A stretch of 64,000 nucleotides of DNA from DASSKK01 sp035690495 (GTDB lineage: Bacteria > Actinomycetota > Actinomycetes > Propionibacteriales > Nocardioidaceae). The notes below the pieces were generated by a model. The model was not told the origin of the DNA. It ran no database searches and saw nothing but the letters and a program-made list of their open reading frames with translations. The stretch lies in the NCBI GenBank assembly GCA_035690495.1, contig DASSKK010000007.1, forward strand, positions 51,653-115,652. Direction: 5' to 3'. A program made the translations under genes and the position numbers. Numbering within the stretch: position 1 is the first letter of the stretch; the number at the start of each line of letters is the position of its first letter. Shown here one piece after another: positions 18,192 through 27,680 of this stretch.

Positions 18192-19074
18192 TCCAGTACG
18201 CCGACTCGTCCTCGTCGATCACCAGCTGCATCTGTTCACGAGCCGTGAGCGAGACCGGTGGATGGCGCGCCTTCCACACTGCGAACCGGGCGGGATCGTC
18301 GCGCACGGCCAGGTACTCGGCGATCCGGTCGACCGCCTTGACCGCCCGCCGCCGCAGCGCGCGCGGAGACAGGCGCACGTGCTGCGCGACGGTCTCCACC
18401 ACGCCCGGCGTCGTCAACCCCATGCGTCCACGACGCCCCGCTGCCTCGGCGTAGTGCGCTACCTGCGCGAGCTCCCCGATCAGCCAGGCATCGAAGACGC
18501 CGAGCACGTGGTCGTCCATCGCCTCCATCAACAGCTCGGTGACCTGCCAAAACGGATCTACGCCGCCTGTGTCCGGCGCGGCCGCGATCGTGTCGTCCAA
18601 ACGTGCCATCCGAACCGACGTGGCCCACGAGCGGTCGCGGCGCCGCGCCCCATCGCCGACACCGAGATCGGCGCAAACCGCGCGGCGGACCCGTCGCAGG
18701 ATCGTCCCGGCGATCCCCGGCCCCCGGAGCCGCCACGACGAGGCGGCCTCGATCCACAGCTGGCCCGCCACCAGCGCGTCGATCTCCGGCGCAAGGTCGT
18801 GCAACTCTTCAGCCAGAACGCACGCCCCGGGGATCAGCAGCCACACCAGCGCCGCGACCGCCGTCTGGTCGTGCTCGGTCCGCGTCGCCAGCGCCGCAGT
18901 CACGGTCGCCTTCTCGTCGTGACTCGCCGTCCGGGTCCAGGTCCGCAGGTCGGCCAAGTCGCAGACCACCGCCAGCTCCGGATCCTCCCGGCACCACCGC
19001 GCCCACGCCGAGCGGGCGCCCAGCATCAGCGGTGACTCGACATCATCGACTCCACACCGGGCGGCAACGTCCAT
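18115..19074 (-). CDS. Hypothetical protein next to the relaxase
   Basis: The 319-residue reading starts at ATG 19074 (MDVAARCGVDD) with a GAGGAG ribosome-binding site 8 nt upstream. No family is recognised. It is helical. The region around residues 220-275 (TTPGVVETVAQHVRLSPRAL) could form a helix-turn-helix. The C-terminus overlaps the relaxase 3' end on the other strand by 77 bp. A role in mobilization or regulation of the element is only a guess from position. Confidence 0.55.
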   Translation of the reverse strand: MDVAARCGVDDVESPLMLGARSAWARWCREDPELAVVCDLADLRTWTRTASHDEKATVTAALATRTEHDQTAVAALVWLLIPGACVLAEELHDLAPEIDALVAGQLWIEAASSWRLRGPGIAGTILRRVRRAVCADLGVGDGARRRDRSWATSVRMARLDDTIAAAPDTGGVDPFWQVTELLMEAMDDHVLGVFDAWLIGELAQVAHYAEAAGRRGRMGLTTPGVVETVAQHVRLSPRALRRRAVKAVDRIAEYLAVRDDPARFAVWKARHPPVSLTAREQMQLVIDEDESAYWIRARSRVAGGSVHDASPGSRRSAGA

Positions 19075-19163
19075 CTCGCACTCCTCACGGGACGCAGGTG
19101 GTCCCTGCAAGACAGGTGTGCACGGCTGGGGCGGTCCGTGGGCGTGCCAGATCCGCACGGATA

Positions 19164-19176
19164 TATGATGGGCGCC
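19164..19176 (+). promoter_or_regulatory. -10 box of a leaderless promoter
   Basis: TATGAT (5 of 6 bases of TATAAT) lies at 19164-19169, so transcription should begin at or just before the ATG at 19177. No ribosome-binding site is present, which fits a leaderless mRNA, common in actinobacteria. Confidence 0.5.
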
Positions 19177-19836
19177 ATGGAGGCACGAATGCTCCTCTCC
19201 ACTGCCCGCACTGCCGAAGGGCTCACCCAGGCCGCCGCGGCACACCGAGCGGGCACCTCGCAACCGACGCTGTCGGCATATGAGCGCGGCACCAAGGCAC
19301 CCACGCTCCCCGTGCTCGAACGCATCCTCCACGCCCTCGGCTACGAACTCGACCTCACCCCCCGCGTCACCTTCCACGCCCACCCCATCGGCGACCACGG
19401 CCGGACCTTCCACGTTCCCAATCGGCTCTGGCGACTCAGCGCTACCGACTGCTTCGTCCCGCTGACCGTCAGAACCAACCCCGGAAGGAAAGCGTTCGAC
19501 CTCAGCAATCGAGCGGACCGCACCGCGGCCTACATCTGGCTGTTGGAACGCGGCAGTCCCGAGCAGATCCTCGGCCACCTCGACGGCGCCCTCCTCGTCG
19601 ATGGCTGGCCCGACATGGAGCAGAACCTGAACCCCGAGATCCGCCACAAATGGACACCCGTCATCGACTCCACCATCGACGCCTGGCTCGTGGCCCAACT
19701 GCGCAACCAAGAAGACCGTCCGCTGCAGAAACCAGTCAGCCGCCACGCACGTCAACGAGCGATCCGGCGCCTCGCGGAGCACGGACTCGAAGCCGACGAG
19801 ATTCGTGCCGCTCTACGACGCTCCGGCAAGATGTAG
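19177..19836 (+). CDS. XRE-family helix-turn-helix protein, antitoxin-like
   Basis: The 219-residue protein has an N-terminal XRE HTH (residues 1-60: AEGLTQAAAAHRAGTSQPTL ... YERGTKAPTL) and a C-terminal domain ending in a conserved helical segment (RHARQRAIRRLAEHGLEADE). This layout is common in actinobacterial regulators of the antitoxin type, but no partner toxin is next to it. A decayed copy of its last about 48 codons is at 30018-30171. Transcription appears leaderless. Confidence 0.75.
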   Translation: MEARMLLSTARTAEGLTQAAAAHRAGTSQPTLSAYERGTKAPTLPVLERILHALGYELDLTPRVTFHAHPIGDHGRTFHVPNRLWRLSATDCFVPLTVRTNPGRKAFDLSNRADRTAAYIWLLERGSPEQILGHLDGALLVDGWPDMEQNLNPEIRHKWTPVIDSTIDAWLVAQLRNQEDRPLQKPVSRHARQRAIRRLAEHGLEADEIRAALRRSGKM

Positions 19837-20125
19837 CATGCGCGCCCGACCGATGTGGAGGGTGAAAGAGCAGAGCAGGAGGGGATTCTGGACTCGATTG
19901 TGGGGACCGTCGAGAGTCAACGATGTCCGAGCAGCTGGCGACGGAACAAGTCGGGAGAGGTAAGGGCTGTGTAGTCGGTGGGGACCGGACATCACGCATT
20001 GGGGATCCGAACGGGAAGCATCCCCCGGGCACCAACTCCCGCCACGCCTTGCCGTGAGTTGACGTCCGCCGTTGTCGTCCGACAGGATTGAGAAATCAGG
20101 GGATGTTCGCTAGCGGAAGGCGCGC

Positions 20126-21043
20126 GTGCTGTTCAGGCGAGTGCTCCGGGTGCCCGGAGTCGTCGCTGGTCTGGTGGCTTCACTCGCGCTAGCCGATGTC
20201 GCGGCTGCCGTCGGCACTCGACCGCACACGCGGTTCCCCCGCGCCGACACCCGGGTGATTACCCTGAACATCCGCCACGCCCTTGATACGCAGCGGTGGG
20301 TGGAAGACGCAGCCCGCGCCACTTCGCTGGCTGACATCGCCGGTTTCAACGAGGCGACCTATGCTGCTGACCGGCGCGGGATGTTGGCGATGCTGCACCG
20401 CAAGGGGTGGCGCGCCTGGTTTCCCCGCCAGAGCCAGAGGGGGATGAGCAACCCAATCGCGTGGGACGCTTCGAAGTTCGTCCTGCGTGGGCATCGGAGC
20501 GTCGGCGTCGCCGAAGCTCGACATGGCGGATCCCCGACCCGGTTCGTGAATCTCGTCGTGCTGCGGCAGCGGGGCTCCGGCCGGCGGGTCGTGGTGCTGA
20601 ACACGCACACGTCGACCGGCGGCTGTCGTGGAGGCGGTCTCCGGCGCAACGACCGCACCCTGAAGGAGAGGAGGCAACTCGCCACGATCCGGGGCCAGAT
20701 GCTGCGGGCCGAGCGGGTCACACCTAACGTCGTCGCGATCGGTGACTGGAACTGTGACTACCTGCGCGACCGCGAGGTCCGCGCCCCCGGTCTGCCGAGC
20801 GATCTGCTCGGCCCGAATGTGCGCTTCGACATGCCGCTCGGGGACACCCTGACGAACCGACATGCCGAGATCGACTACGTCGTGACCCCGCGGGGTCCGC
20901 ACACCTGGCTCCCGGTGGGCGGCAACATCGTGACTGGCTTCCACAGCGACCACAATGCGGTGCTGGTCGGCCTGGAGTACGCTGACCGCCCTAGCGGTCA
21001 GCTTTCGGCAACAGCGCGGACACGTGGCGGCGGGATGCGATGA
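20126..21043 (+). CDS. Secreted or membrane-anchored endonuclease/exonuclease/phosphatase family protein
   Basis: The 305-residue protein has a GTG start at 20126. An N-terminal hydrophobic segment (VVAGLVASLALADVAAAV) acts as signal or anchor, followed by an EEP fold. Visible motifs are ITLNIRH, the metal-binding Glu in FNEATYAAD, NTHTSTGG, GDWNCDY, IDYV and the terminal SDHN. These are the catalytic residues of DNase I-like Mg-dependent phosphodiesterases. The substrate (nucleic acid, inositol phosphate or sphingolipid) cannot be deduced. The 289 bp upstream contain no supported gene. Confidence 0.85.
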   Translation: MLFRRVLRVPGVVAGLVASLALADVAAAVGTRPHTRFPRADTRVITLNIRHALDTQRWVEDAARATSLADIAGFNEATYAADRRGMLAMLHRKGWRAWFPRQSQRGMSNPIAWDASKFVLRGHRSVGVAEARHGGSPTRFVNLVVLRQRGSGRRVVVLNTHTSTGGCRGGGLRRNDRTLKERRQLATIRGQMLRAERVTPNVVAIGDWNCDYLRDREVRAPGLPSDLLGPNVRFDMPLGDTLTNRHAEIDYVVTPRGPHTWLPVGGNIVTGFHSDHNAVLVGLEYADRPSGQLSATARTRGGGMR

Positions 21044-21296
21044 GTGCGTTCATGACTTCGATGCAGCCCCTGACTGGCGACCGTTGTCGACGTAGCGATG
21101 TCCGGGCGGTCCGGTCTCTGACCGTCCGGTCGAAGTTCTGATCAAATGACCCCCGAGCCCGTGTAGAGCGCCGGACTTCGCGATCCGTTTCCTGACTTGT
21201 TTGCGGCGACTGTGGGCTGACGACGAAGTGTAGTGACGCGCGCTGCGCTTCGCGGCTCGGCCGCATCCAGTCCCCCTGCCGGGACGGAGGGCAGGC

Positions 21297-22151
21297 TCAA
21301 CCCGAGAGCCAGCCTTCGAGGGGTCCCGCCACTCGGCGGGCCATGTACGCGTAGCCTGCGTCGTTCGGGTGGACGTGGTCGGCGCTAATCAGTCTGCCAC
21401 GGTTCTCCTGGGTGAACCAGCGCTCACCTGCCGGGTCTACGAACGTCACGCCGGTCTGGGTGGCCGCCTGCCTTAAGGCCAGGGTGATGGGCACTATCTG
21501 GCTGGCGACGGAAGCCGTAGGCACAGCGGGGCCGATCAGTGCGACCGGAACGCCCGGCAGCGCCATGCGTAGTCGGCGGATGCCAGACAGCACGAGCTGT
21601 TCCTCGACACTCGGTTTCGTGCCCCGGTCGTTGTACCCGCCTTCGATGATTACAGCGTCCGGATGGGTGCGGATCACGTCGTCGTACCTGGTGGCGTAAC
21701 GGTCGTTCCCGCACCGCCCGGTGGCGGCGAAGCCGGTCCCACTGATCCCGAGCAGGACTGGCTGCCAGTGCTCGCGTACGGCGAGTTCTACCGCCCAGCC
21801 TGTGCGCACACTGCTTGCCTGCCGGGCTGCTGTGTAGGAGTCGCCCAGGAAGACCACGCGCGGCCCGGAGTAGAACAGGTCGTGGTTGACCTGCTTCTCG
21901 GCAATGCGTTCCTTGTTCTGCCGCCGGCATACCGGCCGGACCTTGGCTCGACGTACCGGCGGGGAGGTGGCCGACATTACCGCTGCCATTGCCGTTGGGG
22001 ACGCCCGCACCGCCGGATTGGCCGGCGGGTCAGCTGGCTGCTGCAGGAGGCGATCTTGTCGCTCGTGAAGTGATCGATGGGGGGTGCTTCCGCCGCACCC
22101 GCCGGCGAGCAGGACCAGGACTGCCAGACCAACTAGTACCCCGAGCTTCAC
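21297..22151 (-). CDS. SGNH/GDSL hydrolase lipoprotein
   Basis: The 284-residue protein has a lipoprotein signal (LLVLLAGGC-type lipobox, Cys at residue 19), a basic linker to about residue 80, then an SGNH domain. Block I is VVFLGDSYTAA with the nucleophilic Ser, block III is EGGYNDRG and block V is ADHVHPND with the catalytic Asp and His. It is an extracytoplasmic esterase, probably acting on acylated glycans or cell-wall esters. The nearby acyltransferase-SGNH genes fit a surface O-acetylation theme. Confidence 0.88.
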   Translation of the reverse strand: MKLGVLVGLAVLVLLAGGCGGSTPHRSLHERQDRLLQQPADPPANPAVRASPTAMAAVMSATSPPVRRAKVRPVCRRQNKERIAEKQVNHDLFYSGPRVVFLGDSYTAARQASSVRTGWAVELAVREHWQPVLLGISGTGFAATGRCGNDRYATRYDDVIRTHPDAVIIEGGYNDRGTKPSVEEQLVLSGIRRLRMALPGVPVALIGPAVPTASVASQIVPITLALRQAATQTGVTFVDPAGERWFTQENRGRLISADHVHPNDAGYAYMARRVAGPLEGWLSG

Positions 22152-22332
22152 GCCCCGAGGGTAGAGCTCGCAACGCCCGTGGCGAGGTGAAACGCAACAA
22201 TCAGCTGTTCACCCCTTCCTTGCAACCAGATCCGCGCAGAGGAGTGGCCTCTTCGACTGAATGATTGAGATTCCGGGGAGTGGGCCAATCGTCACCGTGG
22301 ACGGGCCATGACAGGTGCGAGCAGACGGCGGT

Positions 22333-22900
22333 GGTCAGCCTCGTACTGGTGGTCGGAGTACTGCGAAGGGGTCGGTGATCTGGAGTTCGTGGTCGCGGGA
22401 ACCGGAAGAGAGCCGCAGGTCGGCCTCCGACGTGGCCGAGGGCGCTGCGTCGGCCCGTGTGTTCGATGATGCCTCGGCGGGTCATGACCCGGTGCAGGTT
22501 GGTGGATTCGACCTGGTAGCTGAGGGCGGCCGAAACAAGGGCGCGCAACTGGCTGATGGTGGAGGTGCTCGGTCTGGTGCGGGCAGCATTGTCCGAGGAT
22601 CTCGCCAAGGCCGGGACCTCACCTCCCAGGCGATCGTGCCCGGCGCTGCCCGCCTTGAGGTCCGTTTCGCCGCCCGGGTTCGCGGGGCGGTCTGCTCCAG
22701 CGCGAGCACGGCAGGGGCAGGTGCGGGGAGGGTGGCCAGCCGCTGGCCGGAGTCGACCTGCTGCCGGTCATCGACCAGGACCGTCAGGGAGGCTTCGGCG
22801 CCGATAACGTCGTCGACCATCGCGGCCAGCACCGGCAGCCCGGCGTCCGCGCTAGACATCGGGCTGGACACCATGAGTTCCGTGATCCGTTCAGATGCCG
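22333..22900 (-). pseudogene. Decayed NUDIX/NrtR-like winged-helix protein
   Basis: On the minus strand, pieces in different frames join into one protein: SLTVLVDDRQQVDSGQRLAT and APAVLALEQ, then STISQLRALVSAALSYQVES, TNLHRVMTRRGII and GGRPAALFRF. It ends with RDHELQITDPFAVLRPP at 22333. The last third resembles the winged helix after NUDIX domains in NrtR-like proteins. Frame changes occur near 22620 and 22400, and the N-terminal NUDIX box is missing. Family assignment is tentative. Confidence 0.45.
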
Positions 22901-23157
22901 CAAGGGCAGGGGGCAGCTGCGGCCGTGCGCCCGCGCTGCCCCAGGCGTCAGGGGCGCTTGACGGTGAACCCGACAGTTGCGGCTACGGCGGGGCGCCAGG
23001 GCAGGTGGTTGGGTGCACGAACTCGCCCTGAGCAAGCTGCTGCGGTGGCGCGATGCGGTTCGCTTGCGCAACGCCAGCCTGCGACTGCGAGTGTTGCAGC
23101 GGAAACTGGATCACGAGGAACGGACGTTTGCCCACTACTCGTGCGTAGGCATCGCGA
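22901..23157. other. Remnant-like intergenic sequence
   Basis: No start-to-stop gene is convincing. A plus-strand stretch near 23025-23150 would encode a basic coiled-coil segment (NASLRLRVLQRKLDHEERTF), which may be a gene fragment. Confidence 0.3.
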
Positions 23158-24333
23158 TCAGGTGGACGGCGCCGAGGCCAGGCGCGGCAGGTGATCGTTC
23201 AACCAGGGCGCCATGGTGCGGGCGAAGGTGGCGGTGAGGTGGTCGCCGTTGCGATAGACGAGCGCGTTGCCGATGACAGCGGGGCACGTATCGTCGCGGC
23301 ACAGCTCGGAGGAGGAGTCAAGCAGGGTGGCGCCAGAGAACTGTCGTGCGACCTTTGGGAGGATCGGCACGTAGCCGAAGGCCTTGTCGTTAGTCGCGGC
23401 GCAACTGGTCAGATGCTGGAGGTGGTTGGCCACGCACTGGCGTACGTCGCCAGGGTGCGGGGTGTCGCGCATCAACACAACGCGGGCCCCAGTGCCCTTT
23501 AGCTCCTCCAGGGTATCCACGTAGCCGCGTACCAGCCGCTGGTGGGAGGCATCGGCGCTCTGAGGCTGGCCGTCGTCGTCGGTTTGATAGGTGGCAAACC
23601 CTCCGATGACCACGATCGCGGGACTGATTTCCTTGATCCGATCGAGGGCGCGGGCACGCCACGTGTCGCAGACGTCGTACGGCCCGTGCAGGTGAGGCAG
23701 GTAGACGGTGACGTCGGACGCGGGACAACCGGACTTGGTGAGGCCGACGAGCCGCCAGCCGCGCTGTTTGGCGACGCGGTCCAGCGCCGGGAACCACTGC
23801 ATGGCGTGGGAGTCACCGAAGAGCACGACCGTCGTGGACGACGAGGTGTCGCCGTACACGCATTTCGGGGAGCGGTCCTTGGGTTTGGGCACCAAGCACC
23901 CGTCGGCGTACATCTTTCCGCGGTCGTCGCCGGCATCGGCCGGGTTCGGCCGCACCGCGTGTGCCGTGTGCTGGATTCCGTGACCCTGGTGCAGCTTCGG
24001 ATGCCCGGTCACATGCTCCAGCGCAGCCGTATGGGTGGTGGGCGTGAGGGCGAGCACCCCGATGCCGGCGAAGGCGGCGACCGCGGTGCACCCGCCGCCG
24101 AGCAGGTAGGACTGCCTCGGCCGGGCCGACCACAGCCGACTGCTGCGAAATCGACGTTCGACCAGCTCGTAGCAGGCGATGGCAGGCAGCACCGAGGCGA
24201 GCACGACCAGGAAACCGGCCCAGGGGCTGAGCGCGCCCCACAGCAGACCCGCGAAGACGAGCAGCGGCCAGTGCCACAGATACAGCGAGTAGGAGATCCG
24301 GCCGACGTAGCGGGTGGGGGACAGGCTGAGCAC
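23158..24333 (-). pseudogene. Acyltransferase-3/SGNH protein, 5'-truncated
   Basis: The 391 residues correspond to the C-terminal part of an OafA-type protein: the last membrane helices (GRISYSLYLWHWPLLVF, the acyltransferase-3 C-terminal motif), then a periplasmic SGNH domain (VVLFGDSHAMQWFPAL; C-terminal GDHLT with His). The intact relative at 27681-29714 has 677 residues, so about 280 N-terminal residues with the catalytic membrane part are missing. The break near 24340 is followed at once by an unrelated divergent regulator gene. The SGNH domain alone might still be expressed. Confidence 0.8.
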
Positions 24334-24450
24334 CGCATCGGTTCACCCAAGACGTCGCTCAACACCAGGTCCGTCATGGTTGGTCGGAGCAGCTGGAGCA
24401 CCCGGGCGCGTCCGATTGTCGGTGCGAGCCTCCCTCGCTACCGTCCGGGT

Positions 24451-25638
24451 ATGACCGGCGAGGGCGCGCCGCTTCCGGACATCGAGGCGATGGCGAGGGT
24501 GGCTGTGCGCGAGGGCGGTGGTGGCTTCGAGGGGAAGCGGCTTGTCGCGTTCTTGGCCGCGGCGAGCCGGGCTGCCAGCAGCTCCGCGCGCCTGCCGAGG
24601 GCGGAGCTGCATCGCTTCCGCGGGGATGGCCGGTGGGCTGCCGAGTCCGGCCAGCAGCTGTCGGCGGTGGTCGACGTCTACCTGAGCGGTGCGCGGTTGC
24701 TCTGGGTCGAGCTCGCATCGCAACCGTCCGGTGGCCGCGGGCGTGCCGGGTTGCCCGAGCTGGGCGCCTCGATCTTCCGTGCCGTCGACGACGCCCTGGC
24801 CGAGGTGGCCGCCGGATACGCGGATGCACGCCGGATCCTGCTGCGCCTCGACGAGGAACGTAGAGGGGAGTTCATCGAGGGTCTCCTCGGTGGAGGGAGT
24901 GACGTCTCGGCGCTAATCGGCCGCGCCGAGGACTACGGCATGTTGCCCTCGGGCAGGCATTGTGTGATCGTGATGGGGACCCAGGAGCAAGTCGCGGACC
25001 TTGCCGGCGTCGCCTCTGATCTGGAGGCCTCGCTGCGTGCAGAGGTCGGCGGACTCGGCCTGCTGGTGACGCCGCGGCGTGGCCGGCTGGTGGCCGTTTT
25101 GCAGTCCACTGCTTCCCGCGAGCAGGGGCGTCCCCCCGAAGTCGATCGACTCGCCAAGACGCTGGTTGGGGCCGGTGGGCGGCTCGGTCGCCGTGGCCGG
25201 TCTCAGGCGATGGTCTCGGTGAGCCGCTGCCGCGGCGGCCTCGCCGGCATTGCCGCTGGCTACCGCGAGGCGGACGAGGGGTTCTCGCTGCTCGGTGCGT
25301 TGGGCTGGAGCGGCAGGGTGGTGTATGCCGACGAGCTGGCAGTGTTCCGTGTGCTGCTGCGCGACCGGGAGTCCATGATCGAGCTCGTCGAGTCCGTCCT
25401 CGAGCCGTTGCGCTCCGCCCGGGGTGGTTCGCGGCCTTTGCTGGAGACGCTGCACGTGTACTTCTCCAGCGGTGCGGTCACCACCGAGTCCGCACGCCGC
25501 CTGCACCTGTCGGTCCGCGCGGTCAGTTATCGACTCGACCGGGTCCGGGCGCTCACCGGTTATAACCCCACCGAGGCCGAGCATCGCCTGACCCTGCACG
25601 TCGCGGTCACCGGCGCACGGCTGCTGGGCTGGTCATAG
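24451..25638 (+). CDS. PucR-family transcriptional regulator
   Basis: The 395-residue protein has an ATG at 24451; no Shine-Dalgarno is obvious, so it may be leaderless. The C-terminus is the PucR/CdaR HTH (LLETLHVYFSSGAVTTESAR, then RAVSYRLDRVRALTGYNP). The middle (about 160-290) resembles the GGDEF-like domain of these regulators. The N-terminal part may sense a ligand. PucR regulators control catabolic or transport genes. It begins beside the truncated acyltransferase gene, so its original neighbours are probably lost. Confidence 0.85.
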   Translation: MTGEGAPLPDIEAMARVAVREGGGGFEGKRLVAFLAAASRAASSSARLPRAELHRFRGDGRWAAESGQQLSAVVDVYLSGARLLWVELASQPSGGRGRAGLPELGASIFRAVDDALAEVAAGYADARRILLRLDEERRGEFIEGLLGGGSDVSALIGRAEDYGMLPSGRHCVIVMGTQEQVADLAGVASDLEASLRAEVGGLGLLVTPRRGRLVAVLQSTASREQGRPPEVDRLAKTLVGAGGRLGRRGRSQAMVSVSRCRGGLAGIAAGYREADEGFSLLGALGWSGRVVYADELAVFRVLLRDRESMIELVESVLEPLRSARGGSRPLLETLHVYFSSGAVTTESARRLHLSVRAVSYRLDRVRALTGYNPTEAEHRLTLHVAVTGARLLGWS

Positions 25639-25771
25639 CGGATTCGTTGCCGAGCTCCGGCAACAACTCCACCCGAAGGTGTCAGGCGGCAGCTCCTGTC
25701 CACCACGCTTCTTTCGGCAATGCTGTCCAGGAACTGCCCGATCAGCACCGACGTCAGTGGGGAGAACCACC

Positions 25772-26065
25772 GTGCCGGAGGCCGAAGTGCGCCGTTGCCC
25801 CCTCTGCGGACGCCCGCTGTCCGGCGACGAGCCCTTCGATGCCCCGACGACGTTGCGCGAGGCGTTCATCAAGGAAACCGCTCCCGTCCGCGCCCGGTCG
25901 ATCCTCTGGATGGCCCTGGTGACGTCGGTATTGGCGGCAGCAGCTGTCGGGAGCATGCTGCACCACCGTGACGCCGGTGCCGTGGTTGCCGCTGCAGCGT
26001 GTGCGGCGTTGAGCGTCGCCCTGTGGTGCGGATGGCTCGTCGGCCGTCGGCACGGTCCGCGCTGA
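25772..26065 (+). CDS. Small membrane protein with N-terminal zinc-ribbon-like motif
   Basis: The 97-residue protein starts at GTG 25772 after a GGGGAG ribosome-binding site. It opens with VRRCPLCGRPL, a CxxC knuckle that could bind zinc (a second CxxC is absent), followed by two membrane helices (ILWMALVTSVLAAAAVGS and VVAAAACAALSVALWCGWLV). Function is unknown. It lies 66 nt before an ion permease on the same strand and could be an accessory to it. Confidence 0.6.
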   Translation: MPEAEVRRCPLCGRPLSGDEPFDAPTTLREAFIKETAPVRARSILWMALVTSVLAAAAVGSMLHHRDAGAVVAAAACAALSVALWCGWLVGRRHGPR

Positions 26066-26131
26066 CTCCCGGCCCGATTCCCCAGCCGCAGCCCTGCGCG
26101 GCGGGCTGTCCCGTTACCAGAAAGGTCCCTC

Positions 26132-27421
26132 ATGCCTGCTGTCGTCGCCATCACGGTCTTCGTAGTCGGCTATGCGGCGATCGCCTCCGAGCGCTTCGAC
26201 CGGGTCAAGGTGGTCCTCGTCGGCGCGGCTGTGCTGCTCGCTGTGCAGGTCATCGACCTTCACGATGCCTTCCACAGTGAGACCTTCGGCGTCGACTGGA
26301 ACGTTATCCTGCTGCTGCTTGGCATGATGGTCCTAGTCGCCGGCCTGCAGCAGACGGGACTGTTCGGCTACCTTGCGCTGCACGCCGCCCGAGCGACCGG
26401 GGCGCACCCATTCGCCCTCCTCAGCGTCCTCGTGGTCCTGACCGCCGTAGCATCCGCGCTCGTCGACAACGTCACCACTGTCCTGCTCATCGCACCGGTG
26501 ATCGTCTCCATCACACGCGAGCTGAACCTGCCCGCGGTGCCGTACCTGCTCTCGGCCGTGTTCGCATCCAACATCGGCGGCGCCGCGACGCTAATCGGCG
26601 ACCCGCCGAACATCATCATCGGCAGCCAGGCCGGGCTGTCCTACCTCGACTTCTTGACCAACCTCGCCCCCCTCGTCCTGCTGCTGCTGCTCGTCTTCCT
26701 TGCAACAGCCAGGCTCATGTTCACCTCGGAAATGCAGGTGGACCCGGAACGGCTGGCGGCCCTGCACCGGCAGTCACCCAGGGACCGCCTCACGGATCCT
26801 GCGATGCTGAAATGGAGTCTGGGCATCCTTGCCGCGGTCACAATCGGCTTCGCGCTCCATGGGGTGCTGCACTACGACACCTCGGTCGTCGCATTGCTCG
26901 GCGCCGGCGTCATCCTGCTCGTCGCCAAAAAACCTTCCGGACTGCTGCACCAGGTCGAATGGCCCACACTGGCGTTCTTCGTCGGCCTGTTCATCATGGT
27001 CGGCGCCCTGGTCAAGGTCGGCACAGTCGACTCGATCGCCAACTGGCTCGCCGACCTCATCGACGGCCGACTGCTGCTGGGCTGCATACTGCTTCTCGTC
27101 GTCTCTGCCCTGCTGTCCGCCGTGATCGACAACATCCCGTACGTCGCCACGATGGCACCCATCGTCGGAACACTCGCCGCGAGCCTGCCGCAAGGAACCG
27201 ACGCGCAACCGCTCTGGTGGTCATTGGCCCTGGGCGCCGACCTCGGCGGCAACGCCACCCCCATCGGCGCCAGCGCCAACCTGATCGTGCTCGCCGTCGC
27301 AGCGCGACACGGCCACGTCATCAGTTTCGGTCACTTCGTGCGCTACGGAGTCGTCGTGACAACAGTGACCATTGCGGTCTCCGCCGCCTACCTCTACCTG
27401 CGCTACTTCGCCATGGCCTGA
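26132..27421 (+). CDS. ArsB/NhaD-type (citrate-DASS superfamily) ion permease
   Basis: The 429-residue protein has about 11-12 membrane helices, with an AAAGG ribosome-binding site before ATG 26132. The two inverted-repeat halves carry the expected signatures: SALVDNVTTVLLIAPV with NIGGAATLIGDPPN in the first, and SAVIDNIPYVATMAPI with DLGGNATPIGASANL in the second. The family exports arsenite or exchanges Na+/H+. Specificity cannot be assigned, as there is no arsR, arsC or arsA nearby. Confidence 0.88.
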   Translation: MPAVVAITVFVVGYAAIASERFDRVKVVLVGAAVLLAVQVIDLHDAFHSETFGVDWNVILLLLGMMVLVAGLQQTGLFGYLALHAARATGAHPFALLSVLVVLTAVASALVDNVTTVLLIAPVIVSITRELNLPAVPYLLSAVFASNIGGAATLIGDPPNIIIGSQAGLSYLDFLTNLAPLVLLLLLVFLATARLMFTSEMQVDPERLAALHRQSPRDRLTDPAMLKWSLGILAAVTIGFALHGVLHYDTSVVALLGAGVILLVAKKPSGLLHQVEWPTLAFFVGLFIMVGALVKVGTVDSIANWLADLIDGRLLLGCILLLVVSALLSAVIDNIPYVATMAPIVGTLAASLPQGTDAQPLWWSLALGADLGGNATPIGASANLIVLAVAARHGHVISFGHFVRYGVVVTTVTIAVSAAYLYLRYFAMA

Positions 27422-27680
27422 CCCGACGTACCGATCGACTGCCGCCGTCGTGCTGCAGGCCGACCAAACAGTGCGGCCAGGTTCTCAAGCGGCACGTCAA
27501 CGGCCACCTGCTCCTACCTAGCTGTGCACCCCACCCGAACGTGCATGTCCCGGCAAAGAGCTGATGGCTGCCGGCACGGGGCTCGTCCACGTGGAGCGGC
27601 TGCTGCCTGTGCCGCCCAGCCCGTGATCACGCATCGCCTCGGTGTGAAGGTCACGATTGCATAACGTACTGTGAGATGGC

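Noticed and set aside
26132..27421. Arsenic resistance locus
   Set aside because: The permease family fits, but no arsR, arsC or arsA lies nearby, so the substrate is left open.
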